Shown here: piece after piece, positions 45,219 to 54,412 of the stretch | Numbering within the stretch: position 1 is the stretch's first letter | How the letters are laid out: each line of letters begins with the position of its first letter | Assembly (NCBI RefSeq): GCF_012927105.1 | Contig: NZ_JABBFV010000007.1 | Coordinates: 183,556 to 247,555 of the forward strand | Reading direction: 5' to 3' | Origin: Sphingobium psychrophilum | GTDB taxonomy: Bacteria > Pseudomonadota > Alphaproteobacteria > Sphingomonadales > Sphingomonadaceae | Length of the DNA: 64,000 nt | Program-made: the position numbers and the translations under genes | Notes under the pieces: generated by a model | Told to the model about the DNA's origin: nothing | Seen by the model: only the letters and a program-made list of their open reading frames with translations | The model's database searches: none

Positions 45219-46733
45219 TCATCGGATGCCGACGCTACGGTCAGCCAAAACCCGCACGTCGCCCAAATCGTTCAGGAACGCCGCGATCGCCGCGTCGGAC
45301 GGGCGTCCTTCGGCGTCTTCCGCCGACACCAATAGGGCGACGGCGCGCTGGTCCTGCCCCAGCAATCGGGCTTTCATCGTCGCCAGCTTGACCGCGGGTT
45401 TGCTGCCCGATGGCGCGCCGCCGCCTATGCCATAGAAGCTGACGACATGGCGCACGACGGGGCCGGGCGCAGTGATCTGCTCGCCCCGGCCATAAGCGGG
45501 TGCGCGGGCTGGCGACGACCAGACCCATTCGCTGTCGGGATCAGCGGCTCCTTGGCCAAAGCCTACAAGCTCGCGACCTTCATCCTGCCGTGCATAAGCG
45601 GCGATGGCGAGATCGACGACCTGCCCCTGCGCGCCCTGATAACGCCCGATGACGAAATGATCCGCGCCATCGAACCGCGGCGTCCACGGGTAGGCCTGAC
45701 GCGCGTCGGTCCGGGTCCAGCCCTGCACTTGGGGCAGGGTCAGGACCGGCGGCAGCGGATCGGCGGTTGCAGCGGTGGCGGCAAGCCATAGCGGCGCGGC
45801 GACAATCATCGCCAGCGCCCCGCCCGCGACCCCGCCGGTGTGCGACGATCCGCGCACCGCGCCTTGCAGGGCGCGCGGATCGAACCAGGGATCGCCCGGC
45901 TTTCGATCGAAAAAGGGCCATGCGGTCGCCATCACGATCGCCATGACGATCGCGAAGAAGACCCAGCCATAGACGACATGGTCGAAGCCGACGGCGGCAT
46001 CGACGGTGGTGAGATGCGCGACCAATATGGTGGCGAAGGCGCGCACGCCATTGGCCAGCACCGACAGACTGAGCGCACCGGCGATGAACACCGCCCGGCG
46101 CGACCAGCTCTTGAAACAGACATTGCAGACCAATGCGCCATAGGCGGTCATGGCGATCAGGAATTTCGCGCCCGAACAGGCCTCCGCCACCTCGAAATAG
46201 CCGGTCGGCGTGGTGATGAAGATGCCCTCCATATGCGCGGGCACGCCCGACAGGTCGAGCAGCAGCATAGCCAGCCGCGCCGTCACCAATTGCAGCGGCG
46301 GCACGATCTCCTCACCGAAGGGCACCATGAAGAAAGCGTAGAACAGCGGGAAGATCAGCGCCCGCGCCACCGCCGGGCCAAGCAGCGCGATGGTCGCGCC
46401 CTGCAACATGACGATCAACGCGCCGTGACGCACCATCGCCACCCCCGCCGCCGCGCCCAGCAGCCAGGCCAGCGCGCCCGCGGCGAGCCAGAGCAGCCCT
46501 GGCACCCAGGCGACCGGCGCCAACTGCCGCAATCCGGGCAGGCGCTGCTGCACCAGCCAGGCGATGAGGAAGGGAATGAAAAGGCAATGGCCGAAGGTGG
46601 AGGCGTGCCACCAGATCGACACCATGGTGCGAACGTCGGCGAAGAACAGCGCGATGATCGCAAAAGCGACCACGCCCAGCGCGATCAGATGCCCGCGCCA
46701 GCCGGTGAGGTCCGTAAGCGGCATCCGGTCCAT
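45219..46733 (-). CDS. xrtA: Exosortase A fused to an EpsI domain
   Basis: An integral membrane transpeptidase-like protease, about 504 residues, which is predicted to cleave PEP-CTERM sorting signals. About eight membrane segments carry the catalytic Cys in EACSGAKF (near residue 185), Arg in NGVRAF (near 229) and His in FDHVVYGW (near 249). From about residue 290 a periplasmic EpsI-type domain follows (VQGWTRTDARQAYPW, VVSFYGIGG). The start is uncertain: ATG 46733 (MDRMPLTDLT) is used, and a GTG at 46763 would overlap the previous gene. No PEP-CTERM substrate is visible in this window. Confidence 0.92.
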   Translation of the reverse strand: MDRMPLTDLTGWRGHLIALGVVAFAIIALFFADVRTMVSIWWHASTFGHCLFIPFLIAWLVQQRLPGLRQLAPVAWVPGLLWLAAGALAWLLGAAAGVAMVRHGALIVMLQGATIALLGPAVARALIFPLFYAFFMVPFGEEIVPPLQLVTARLAMLLLDLSGVPAHMEGIFITTPTGYFEVAEACSGAKFLIAMTAYGALVCNVCFKSWSRRAVFIAGALSLSVLANGVRAFATILVAHLTTVDAAVGFDHVVYGWVFFAIVMAIVMATAWPFFDRKPGDPWFDPRALQGAVRGSSHTGGVAGGALAMIVAAPLWLAATAATADPLPPVLTLPQVQGWTRTDARQAYPWTPRFDGADHFVIGRYQGAQGQVVDLAIAAYARQDEGRELVGFGQGAADPDSEWVWSSPARAPAYGRGEQITAPGPVVRHVVSFYGIGGGAPSGSKPAVKLATMKARLLGQDQRAVALLVSAEDAEGRPSDAAIAAFLNDLGDVRVLADRSVGIR

Positions 46734-46750
46734 CGGGATCGCCCGTTCGT

Positions 46751-47977
46751 TCACGCCGCGCACGCGCCTTTGACGGGCGTGCCCAGCAGCAGGTCGGGCA
46801 GCGCCGCCAATGTCGCGGACCAGCGATAGCGTTCTTCCGTCCGCTTCCGCGCGGCGAGGCCCAGTTGCTGCGCGCGCGCGGGGTCGGCCAGCAGCGCGAC
46901 GATCTTCGCCGCTTCTTCGGCTGGATTGGCGGCGACCAGGAAATGCACCTCATCGCTGGCGTCGATGCCTTCGGCCGCTTGCGGCGAGGCGACGACCGGC
47001 CGCGCCATGGCCATCGCCTCCAGCACCTTGTTCTGAATGCCGCGCGCGATTCGCAGCGGCGCGACGACGACGTCCGCCGCCGCCAGCCAGCCGCGTACAT
47101 CGGGCACGCCGCCGGTCACGATCACGCCAGGCAGTTGCGCCAGCGCCTGCACCGCCCTGGCGGGATTGCGCCCGACGATGGCGAAGCGCGCATCGGGATG
47201 AACAGTGCGGATGGCGGGCAGGCTCTGGCGCGCGAAGCTTTCGACAGCCTCGACATTGGGGCGATAATCCATCTGGCCGGTGAAGACGAGCAGCGGTCCC
47301 GCCCCCCGATCGATCGCAGGGAAGTCCGCCGCTGGATCGAAATAGTCGAGCGCTACGCCATTTTCGAGTTCGACTATCCGGTCGGGTCCAAGGCCGCAGG
47401 CGTCACGGAACAAGGCGGCTTCCGCCTCACTGACGAAGCTGCTGACGTCCGCCCGCGCCGCCGTTCGCCGTTCGAAGTCGAGCAGCACCCGCCCCTCGCG
47501 CCGGTTGATCCAGCCCATCGGTCCCGAACCCTCTGCGCCATAGATCGCATATTTGGCGGAATCGAAATCGACGAAATCCATCAGGAAGCGCACGTCCGCA
47601 GGGAGCACCGGCACGAAATGCGCCATCTGCGCCGAATAGGCGACGACGGCGCGGATCGGCCGCTTCGCCAACGTCTGCGCGACCCAGCGATGCAGGCCGG
47701 GATGGTCGAACAGCGATACCAGCAACGACTGGCGTCTGGCCAGGCCGGTCAGCCCGGCCACCAGCTTCGACCGGTCGCGCATCAGCACGCACTGACTGGC
47801 CGTCACCTGCGCCATGTCGTTCGCAAACCCCATGTCGCGATAATCGTCGGCAAAGCAGCCGACATGGACGGGCGCGACCTGTGCCAACCGTTGGAGCAGA
47901 TGATAGGACCGGATCTTGTCGCCCCGATCCGGCGGAAAGGGGATGCGGTGGCAGAGGAAGAGGATGTCGCCGGTCAT
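46751..47977 (-). CDS. XrtA system-associated glycosyltransferase (TIGR03087/PEP-CTERM type)
   Basis: A 408-residue GT-B glycosyltransferase. The N-terminal ILFLCHRIPFPPDRGDKIRSYHLL motif and the DFVDFDSAKY segment are signatures of the group 1 transferase in PEP-CTERM loci; VVAPLRIARGIQNKVLEAMAMA is the donor-binding region. The start MTGDIL at 47977 overlaps the stop of the FemAB gene (ATGA). It adds a sugar to the lipid-linked exopolysaccharide unit. Confidence 0.93.
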   Translation of the reverse strand: MTGDILFLCHRIPFPPDRGDKIRSYHLLQRLAQVAPVHVGCFADDYRDMGFANDMAQVTASQCVLMRDRSKLVAGLTGLARRQSLLVSLFDHPGLHRWVAQTLAKRPIRAVVAYSAQMAHFVPVLPADVRFLMDFVDFDSAKYAIYGAEGSGPMGWINRREGRVLLDFERRTAARADVSSFVSEAEAALFRDACGLGPDRIVELENGVALDYFDPAADFPAIDRGAGPLLVFTGQMDYRPNVEAVESFARQSLPAIRTVHPDARFAIVGRNPARAVQALAQLPGVIVTGGVPDVRGWLAAADVVVAPLRIARGIQNKVLEAMAMARPVVASPQAAEGIDASDEVHFLVAANPAEEAAKIVALLADPARAQQLGLAARKRTEERYRWSATLAALPDLLLGTPVKGACAA

Positions 47978-49047
47978 CCCAGCCCTCGCGCGATATGCGG
48001 CCCGATTAAATTGGCGATCGATTCGGGCAGCTTCTTCCAATATTCGACCTTGCGCCGATATTGCGGGGACAGCGGATTGACGTCGCGCGTCTCCTTGCCC
48101 GGCGCCGTGCGCAGGTGATAGCCAAGCGGTTCGCCGTCGAACCCCCATGTCTTCTTCCAGGCGGCAGGCCCGGTGCCGACCTTCGACCGGCCGAAATCGA
48201 AGACAGCGCAGCCCCGCTCGCGCGCGGCCCGCATCAGGCTGAAATAGAGAAATTCGTTCGATCGCATCGCCCGCGCGCCATGGGCCGCGCCATGCCAATA
48301 GGGCATGCAGGCACCGCGATGGTAAAAGCTGATGACCGCCGACAGCGGCACGCCATCCTTGGACACCAGGGCGATGTCGGCGTCGTCGCCGAACCGGTCC
48401 ATGATCTTGTCGAACAAGGCGCGCGGGAATACCGGTGTGCCAAGATTATGGACGCTATGGGCGTAGAGCCGGTAATGAATGTCGCGCAGCCGCTTGTCGC
48501 GACCCGTCTCGAAATGCAGGTCGTTCGCCATCCCCTTGCGGATTTCCGCGCGGTGCCGCTTGGGCACGGCCTTCAGTTCCGCCTCGTCATCGGCCGCCAG
48601 CGTCCGCGCGAAACCCAGATAGGCGTCCGCCTTCTCCTGCCATAGCGGACCGCCGGGCGCTTGCCCGCCGCGCAGCTCCAGCGTGTCGCAGCCCAGTTGT
48701 TCCGCCAACGTCCAGGCGGCGTCGGCCAGCGCCGGTCCCGCCTTGCGATGGCTGGTCAATATGCCACCATCGACGGCAAAGCCGCTGCCCACCAACGCGC
48801 GTCCGAATAGCGCCGATTTGATATAGGTCAGCGGCAACAAGCCGACGATCGCGCCATCGATCTGGCGCGCCACCAGCATCTTCGCCTTCTGCCTGGTCCC
48901 TGCTTCGACCCCCATGATCCAGCCAGGCCGATGAAAGGGCGTCGAATCCGGCTGGGCGCAGACCCAGGCGTCGATCTCGGCAAGGGTCGTGGCATCGGAC
49001 AGGCGTGCTTCATCGACGATGACCCCCAGACCGGTGATTGCATTCAT
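47974..49047 (-). CDS. XrtA/PEP-CTERM FemAB-like protein, copy 1
   Basis: A 357-residue GNAT-fold protein of the FemAB family. The pair of GNAT-like halves includes PFHRPGWIMGV, VPKRHRAEIRKGM and the MRSNEFLYFSLMRAARERG / FDFGRSK motifs. FemAB proteins transfer aminoacyl groups; in XrtA loci they are proposed to modify the exopolysaccharide or a lipid-linked intermediate. ATG 49047 is preferred because GAGGGA is 10 bases upstream; GTG 49068 and ATG 49056 are alternatives. A paralogue follows upstream in the operon. Confidence 0.9.
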   Translation of the reverse strand: MNAITGLGVIVDEARLSDATTLAEIDAWVCAQPDSTPFHRPGWIMGVEAGTRQKAKMLVARQIDGAIVGLLPLTYIKSALFGRALVGSGFAVDGGILTSHRKAGPALADAAWTLAEQLGCDTLELRGGQAPGGPLWQEKADAYLGFARTLAADDEAELKAVPKRHRAEIRKGMANDLHFETGRDKRLRDIHYRLYAHSVHNLGTPVFPRALFDKIMDRFGDDADIALVSKDGVPLSAVISFYHRGACMPYWHGAAHGARAMRSNEFLYFSLMRAARERGCAVFDFGRSKVGTGPAAWKKTWGFDGEPLGYHLRTAPGKETRDVNPLSPQYRRKVEYWKKLPESIANLIGPHIARGLG

Positions 49048-49113
49048 GGACGTCATTTCCCTCGTCACCCCCGCCCGAACCTAATGGTCAGGGTTGAATA
49101 TTTCGTATGCGTA

Positions 49114-50184
49114 TCAACCAAGGCCGCGTGATATCATCGGTCCCAGCAGATTGGCGACGGGCAGCGGCAGACGCTTCCACAGTTCGATCCGCCGTTGATA
49201 TTTGGCGCTGGTCGGATTGACGTCGCGCCTGGCACCATCGACCGACCAGCCATGATAGACGCGCGGCACTGGATCGAAACCGAAGCTCTTCTTCCACGCC
49301 GCCTGCCCGCTGCCGGCCTTGGATCGACCGAAATCGAACTGGCTCATGCCACGCGCCCGGCCATGGCCCATCAGCCGATAGTACATGAGTTCGTTGGATC
49401 GCAACTGCCGCGCATCGGCCACGCCGCCGCCCCAATAGGGCATCACCTGTCCCCGATGATAAAGCGTCAGCACCGCCGATACCGGGCGATCGCCTTCGCG
49501 GACCACCAAAATGTCGGCATCCTCACCAAATTGCTGCAACACCGAGTAAAACAGCTGTTTAGGGAAAACCGGCGTGCCCAGATTGCGGACGCTGGCCGCA
49601 TAGACGCGATAATGCTCGCGTAGCAGCCGCGTGTTACGCCCGGTTTCGACGCTGAGCGACGGGTTCGCGAGCGCCTTGCGCAGTTCGGCGCGATGCTTGC
49701 GCGGGATGGCGCGCAGTTCCGCCTCGTCATCTACGGCCAGCGGCCGGACGAAGCCGACATATTCGCCTTCACGTCGCTGCCAGTCGCCCCCCGGCGCAGG
49801 CCCGCCGCGCAATTCCAGCGGCGGACCGCCTTTGTCGCGCGCCAATCCCTGCGCCGCCGCGGCGAGCGGCGCTGCTGCCCGGTCATCCGCAACCAGCAGG
49901 CCGCCATCGACCGCAAAAGCCGATGATACCAGCGCATCGCCGAACAACCGGCTCTTGACGTGATGCAGCGGCAACAACCCCCGGATCTGGCCAGAGGGCG
50001 CAAAGGCAGCGAGCAGCAGCGCGCGATGCCCCGTCGCCTGCGTGATCGCGCGCAGCCAGGCGGTACGATGAAAGGGTGTACCGTCGGCATGCGTCACGAC
50101 GAAATCATCGGCGGCTTGGGCCTGGGCCGGATCATCGATGTCCAGCATCGTCACCGCCATGCCGGCGGCATTGCCGATCATCAT
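49114..50184 (-). CDS. XrtA/PEP-CTERM FemAB-like protein, copy 2
   Basis: A 356-residue paralogue of the preceding FemAB gene. The two share PFHR, PRKHRAELRKAL / PKRHRAEIRKGM, NLGTPVFP, YHRG, FDFGRSK and a C-terminal RDVNPTSAKYQRR region. They are obviously duplicated but differ along the whole length. The start overlaps the stop of the deacetylase gene (ATGA). Tandem copies suggest two successive or substrate-specific acyl transfers. Confidence 0.9.
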   Translation of the reverse strand: MMIGNAAGMAVTMLDIDDPAQAQAADDFVVTHADGTPFHRTAWLRAITQATGHRALLLAAFAPSGQIRGLLPLHHVKSRLFGDALVSSAFAVDGGLLVADDRAAAPLAAAAQGLARDKGGPPLELRGGPAPGGDWQRREGEYVGFVRPLAVDDEAELRAIPRKHRAELRKALANPSLSVETGRNTRLLREHYRVYAASVRNLGTPVFPKQLFYSVLQQFGEDADILVVREGDRPVSAVLTLYHRGQVMPYWGGGVADARQLRSNELMYYRLMGHGRARGMSQFDFGRSKAGSGQAAWKKSFGFDPVPRVYHGWSVDGARRDVNPTSAKYQRRIELWKRLPLPVANLLGPMISRGLG

Positions 50185-51026
50185 GACGCGCGCGCCGCTT
50201 CCGCGTCCGCCAGCGCATCGACGCGGGTCCAGGCGAAATCGCGGGTCAGGCGACGCAGCTTGGCCGCCATCACCGACAGGTTGCTGTAATGGCGCAGGCG
50301 CGACCGCAACGGCGCGTCCGCCACGCGTGGTTGGTCCGGGTCGATTTCCCAGGGATGGAAGTAGATGATCGCAGGGCGGCCGGCCTGTTCATTGACCTGC
50401 CGGATCGCCCAGCGCGAAAAGGCGTAGGGCAGCAGGCGGAAAAAGCCCCCGCCCCCCGCCGCCAATGTGCGGTTGCCCCATTTGGCGGTGGTGACAGGCA
50501 ATTCGACCAGATCCGACCCCGCCACTGGTTTCCAGGCGAAGCGCGGCGAATCCGGCCAGCCATAATGATCGTGCCGGATCGGCGCGACGCTGGACGAATA
50601 GCGATAGCCTTCTTCGGCCAATATCGAATGCGCCCAGGGCGTGCGCGGATCGATGGAGAAGCTGGGCGCGCGATAGCCGGTGACCGCCTGCCCGCTCGCA
50701 TCCTCCAATATCGCACGCGACTTGCGCAAATCGGCGCGGAACTGTTCGGGGGTGAAGGTGAAGACGCGCGCATGGTCATATCCATGGCTGGCGACTTCAT
50801 GGCCGGCGTCCGCGATGCGGCGCATCAACGCGGGATAGCGCTCCGCCACCCAGCCCAGGGTGAAGAAGGTCGCCTTGACGTCGGCCTGCGCGAACAGGTC
50901 CAGCACGGCGTCGCTATTGGCTTCGACCCGGTGGGTCAGGCCGTCCCAGTCGGCACGCCGCAGCGTACGCTCGAACGCGCCGACCTGGAACCAGTCCTCG
51001 ACATCGACAGACAGGGCGTTCTGCAT
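50181..51026 (-). CDS. XrtA system polysaccharide deacetylase
   Basis: A 281-residue carbohydrate esterase 4 protein that removes N-acetyl groups from the polysaccharide. It begins SVDVEDWFQ (the metal-binding Asp-Asp region); further motifs are SHGYDHARV (metal His), YRAPSFSID and IIYFHPWEIDPDQPR. No signal peptide is seen, as in the XrtA-associated group. It lies between the ATPase and the FemAB genes, overlapping the second by 4 bases. Confidence 0.94.
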   Translation of the reverse strand: MQNALSVDVEDWFQVGAFERTLRRADWDGLTHRVEANSDAVLDLFAQADVKATFFTLGWVAERYPALMRRIADAGHEVASHGYDHARVFTFTPEQFRADLRKSRAILEDASGQAVTGYRAPSFSIDPRTPWAHSILAEEGYRYSSSVAPIRHDHYGWPDSPRFAWKPVAGSDLVELPVTTAKWGNRTLAAGGGGFFRLLPYAFSRWAIRQVNEQAGRPAIIYFHPWEIDPDQPRVADAPLRSRLRHYSNLSVMAAKLRRLTRDFAWTRVDALADAEAARAS

Positions 51027-51056
51027 GATTCTCCAACCTTATCCGTCATATAGGCG

Positions 51057-52784
51057 TCAGGCGGCGACGCCGGCCTGCACATCCGCCATCCGCTCCTCGC
51101 GCTCGACCCAGTCGACCAGCAGGGTTAGCACGCGGCGCAGCGCCGTATCCTGCTCCTCTGCGCGGAACTCCAGCGCCGACAGCCGTTCCTCGATCAGGGT
51201 GAAACAGCCTTTGAGCGCTTCGGGATCGATTTCCGGCTGCACCGGCTGGCCGAAGGGAATATGCGACTGCACCGCACGCAGCGACGCGATCTCGGCGCGC
51301 AACGCCTCGATCTCACCCAGCATGTCGGCGCGCAGCGCGTCGATATCGACTGCATCGACCGTGGCGAATGGCTCGGCCGCTGCTTCGACAAAGGGCTCGG
51401 CTTCAACGACAGACTCGGCTTCGACCAACGTCTCGACCTCGTCGAAAGCCTCGACCGCGATCGACGGTTCGGCCTCCGTGACGCTTTCCGCTTCGTCCTG
51501 CTCCAGCGCGAACGGCGCCGCAAAATCGGCGGATTCCTCTGGCTCGGCTTCATCCTCGACGGGGTCAAGTTCGGCTTCCGGTTCGAACACAGTCTCAACT
51601 GCCCGTGGCGGCGCAAAGGCGGCGAAGGCCGGGCGGGCGAAAGGCGCCACGACGCTGGGCGTCACAGGCTCTTCGACCGCATAATCCTTTTCCGGCTCGA
51701 CCGGATCGGGGGTCGCCGCAGCGACTGGTTCGATCTCTGCCGTCGTCCAGTCCGGCTGTGCCCAGGCGGCATCCAATTCGATGGTGTCGTCCTCGACCGG
51801 CGCATCCGCTACTATCTGATCCTCGGCCGGATAGTAGCCGAAGGGCTGATCTTCGATCTGCTCCTCCTTGATGCTCTCGTTCACGACCGCAAGCTCGACC
51901 GGTTCCGGCTCGAACGCCAGCGGCTCTTCAGCGACATCCAGCAGCGACGGCGCGATCGCTGCCGGTGCGACATCGACGTCCAATCCCATATCCGCCACGA
52001 CGGCGTCCACGACCTCTTCATCGATCACATGCAATTGCTCGATCGCGCCCAGCAGCAGCACCCGGCTGGCCAGCGCGTTCAGGCGGCGCGGCACGCCACC
52101 GGTCGCCGCATAGAGAGCGACAAAGGCGCCGGGCGTAAAGGCGGGATTGCCGCTCCAGCCCGCAATCGCCAGGCGATGAAGCATATAGGGTTCGACCTCA
52201 TTGGCCATCATCGGTTCCAGATGATGGGTCGCGATCACGCGCTGGCGCAACTGCTCCAGCTGCGGGGATTTGAGAAGATCGCGAAACTCCGGCTGGCCCA
52301 GCAGGAAAATCTGGAGCAAGGACTGGCCGCCCAGTTGGAAGTTGGACAACATCCGCAATTCCTCGATCGCGGAAACGGGCAGGTTCTGCGCCTCGTCCAC
52401 GATCAGCAGGCTGCGCCGCCCGGCACGCGCCTGGGCGTGGAGCATGGATTCGACCTGTTGCAGGATCGCCGCCTTTGATAGGCCATCGGTGGACAGGCCG
52501 AAGCTCTGCGCAGCAAGGCGCAGCATGTCGTCGCCCTCGACCTGGGTCGACACGATCTTGACCGCGGTCAGGCGCGCCGGATCGATCGTCTGCATCAGAT
52601 GGCCGACCAGCGTCGTCTTGCCCGCGCCGATATCTCCGGTGATAACGATGAAGCCTTCGCCCTGCGCCAGACCATAGCCGAGATAAGACAGCGCCTTGCG
52701 ATGCGTCGCGCTTTCGAAATAATAATGCGGGTCCGGCGTCAGCTGGAACGGACGGCCCTGCAATCCGTAGAATTGATCGTACAT
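51057..52784 (-). CDS. XrtA/PEP-CTERM system AAA ATPase with long acidic extension
   Basis: A 575-residue protein. Residues 1-270 form an ExeA/GspA-like AAA ATPase with Walker A GDIGAGKTTL (Lys56) and Walker B LLIVDEAQ, the standard XrtA ATPase. The start MYDQFYGLQGRPF at 52784 is the family start. A further 300 residues are unusual: a Glu/Ala/Val-rich acidic region with repeats (EPFVEAAAEP-like) and then a coiled-coil segment (LRADMLGEIEALRAEIASLRAV, about 500-530). It may power or organise envelope assembly of the polysaccharide machine; the extension is of unknown role. Confidence 0.92.
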   Translation of the reverse strand: MYDQFYGLQGRPFQLTPDPHYYFESATHRKALSYLGYGLAQGEGFIVITGDIGAGKTTLVGHLMQTIDPARLTAVKIVSTQVEGDDMLRLAAQSFGLSTDGLSKAAILQQVESMLHAQARAGRRSLLIVDEAQNLPVSAIEELRMLSNFQLGGQSLLQIFLLGQPEFRDLLKSPQLEQLRQRVIATHHLEPMMANEVEPYMLHRLAIAGWSGNPAFTPGAFVALYAATGGVPRRLNALASRVLLLGAIEQLHVIDEEVVDAVVADMGLDVDVAPAAIAPSLLDVAEEPLAFEPEPVELAVVNESIKEEQIEDQPFGYYPAEDQIVADAPVEDDTIELDAAWAQPDWTTAEIEPVAAATPDPVEPEKDYAVEEPVTPSVVAPFARPAFAAFAPPRAVETVFEPEAELDPVEDEAEPEESADFAAPFALEQDEAESVTEAEPSIAVEAFDEVETLVEAESVVEAEPFVEAAAEPFATVDAVDIDALRADMLGEIEALRAEIASLRAVQSHIPFGQPVQPEIDPEALKGCFTLIEERLSALEFRAEEQDTALRRVLTLLVDWVEREERMADVQAGVAA

Positions 52785-52807
52785 CTCTTCGTCTCCAAGG
52801 CGACCGG

Positions 52808-54412
52808 TTAGAAGCTGTAGCGCAGGCCGACCTGCCCCATCGCGCTGATGATGGTGTCGAAATCGTCTGCCTGCACCCCGTCCAGACCAAGCGAGGCCGA
52901 AGCAGACAGGCGGCGCGACAACCCCTTGTAATAGCTGGCGAATGATCCGTAGTTCAACACATCCGGCCGATCGCCGCTGGCGTCGAAATAATTGACGTAG
53001 CCAACCAGATCGATGCTGTCTCGATCGTTGAACATATAGCTGACTGAGCCATTGCCATACCAGTTCTCGTCCCGCGATCCGCGGATCAGCACGGTCTGGC
53101 CGCTGGGCGTGATGAACTTGCGCTGCGAATAGCCAGCGCCCACGCCCCAGCCCCACGGCCCGCGCCGCAGCGAATATTGCGTCGACACGCCGCGATAGCG
53201 GAAATTGGCGTCGGTGATGCCCGACAGCGCATCGTTGAAACACTGCCCGCCGCCGGTGGTGGAGAAGGCGCAGCCGGTGATGTCGCCGGTGAACGGATTG
53301 CGCGCGACGTCGAAATTGCTACCCGACAGGGCGGCCACGTCGGCGGTGATCATGCGACCGAAGCTGTCGATGCCATCGAACACGACGATGGAGACGCTGC
53401 TGTCGCGGCCCTGCCACAGGAAGCTGCCCTGATAGGTCATGCCGCCATAGCGTTCGCCGACCCGCGCCTGGAGCGTGGTACGACGGCTGGGCCGCCACAA
53501 GACGCCCGCATCCCAGATGATATCGTCAAAATTATAGACCAGCGCACGCGGCGAGCTTTTGTCGGTGACATAGCGCCCGTTGCGGATCAACGGCAGGCCG
53601 TCCGCACCCACTTCGGGCGAACGCTGGCTGATCTCGATCTTTTCATAGCCCACGCCACCGACGGCGGCGATGGTCGGCGTGATGGGCACGGTCGCATCGA
53701 CCCGGCCCCACAGATCCTCGAACCGCTGGTCGAGCTGGCTGGCATCTTCCCGATCATAGCCTCCGCTGGCGGTCAGGCCGATCCCCGGCAGCACCGTGTC
53801 GGGCGAAAAGCCGACCGATCCGTTGAGGCTATGGGTCCAGCTGTCGGCGAAGGAGCCGCCGGACTGTCCCTGAACGCTATTCTGGCCGACGCTATCATCG
53901 ACGCGCGCATAGCCCAGGCGATAGCCTGCGTTGACGTTGAAGTCGCCCAGCTGCGTCGTATAGGACGGCCCGACATAGCCGGACCAGACCTGGCTGGTAT
54001 AGGCGTCCCGCTGCGTCGACGCGCCCGACAGACCGTCGGTGCGGACCCGCGTCGCAAGGCCGCCTGCCTGGATGCCCAGACCGCGCGCGACATTGATGGT
54101 CGCATGGCCAAAGCCGCTCAGCACATCCTGATCGACCGCCTGGCTGCTCCAGCCGAAGCTGTGATTATATTGCAGGTCGACCGCCGCTTCGACGCGCCTG
54201 TTCTGCACTTCGGCGGTCAGGCCGGCCGTGACGTTGGAATAGGTCAGCACGTCGCCGCCACCCTTGAGCGGACCCATCACGACCTGATCCACGCCGATAT
54301 AGGGGATCACGTCCAGGCGCTTGTCGTCCGAAGACGATTGCGCATGGGCGGGCATTGCTGCGGCCAGCGCAACGCACGATGCGCCTGCGATCCAGAGCCG
54401 AACGGTTTTCAC
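52808..54412 (-). CDS. XrtA/PEP-CTERM system-associated outer membrane beta-barrel protein
   Basis: A 534-residue protein with a signal peptide (MKTVRLWIAGASCVALAAAMPAHA), alternating beta-strand pattern throughout and C-terminal Phe (LRYSF), the sign of an outer-membrane barrel. It matches the TIGR03016-type protein of PEP-CTERM loci, of which the function is unknown; an outer-membrane step in exopolysaccharide export is likely. The GTG start overlaps the stop of the kinase gene (GTGA). Confidence 0.87.
   Translation of the reverse strand: MKTVRLWIAGASCVALAAAMPAHAQSSSDDKRLDVIPYIGVDQVVMGPLKGGGDVLTYSNVTAGLTAEVQNRRVEAAVDLQYNHSFGWSSQAVDQDVLSGFGHATINVARGLGIQAGGLATRVRTDGLSGASTQRDAYTSQVWSGYVGPSYTTQLGDFNVNAGYRLGYARVDDSVGQNSVQGQSGGSFADSWTHSLNGSVGFSPDTVLPGIGLTASGGYDREDASQLDQRFEDLWGRVDATVPITPTIAAVGGVGYEKIEISQRSPEVGADGLPLIRNGRYVTDKSSPRALVYNFDDIIWDAGVLWRPSRRTTLQARVGERYGGMTYQGSFLWQGRDSSVSIVVFDGIDSFGRMITADVAALSGSNFDVARNPFTGDITGCAFSTTGGGQCFNDALSGITDANFRYRGVSTQYSLRRGPWGWGVGAGYSQRKFITPSGQTVLIRGSRDENWYGNGSVSYMFNDRDSIDLVGYVNYFDASGDRPDVLNYGSFASYYKGLSRRLSASASLGLDGVQADDFDTIISAMGQVGLRYSF

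Noticed and set aside
46751..46763. A longer exosortase start at the GTG 46763
   Set aside because: It would overlap the glycosyltransferase gene by 13 bases and its ribosome site is too close; ATG 46733 is as good. The point remains uncertain.
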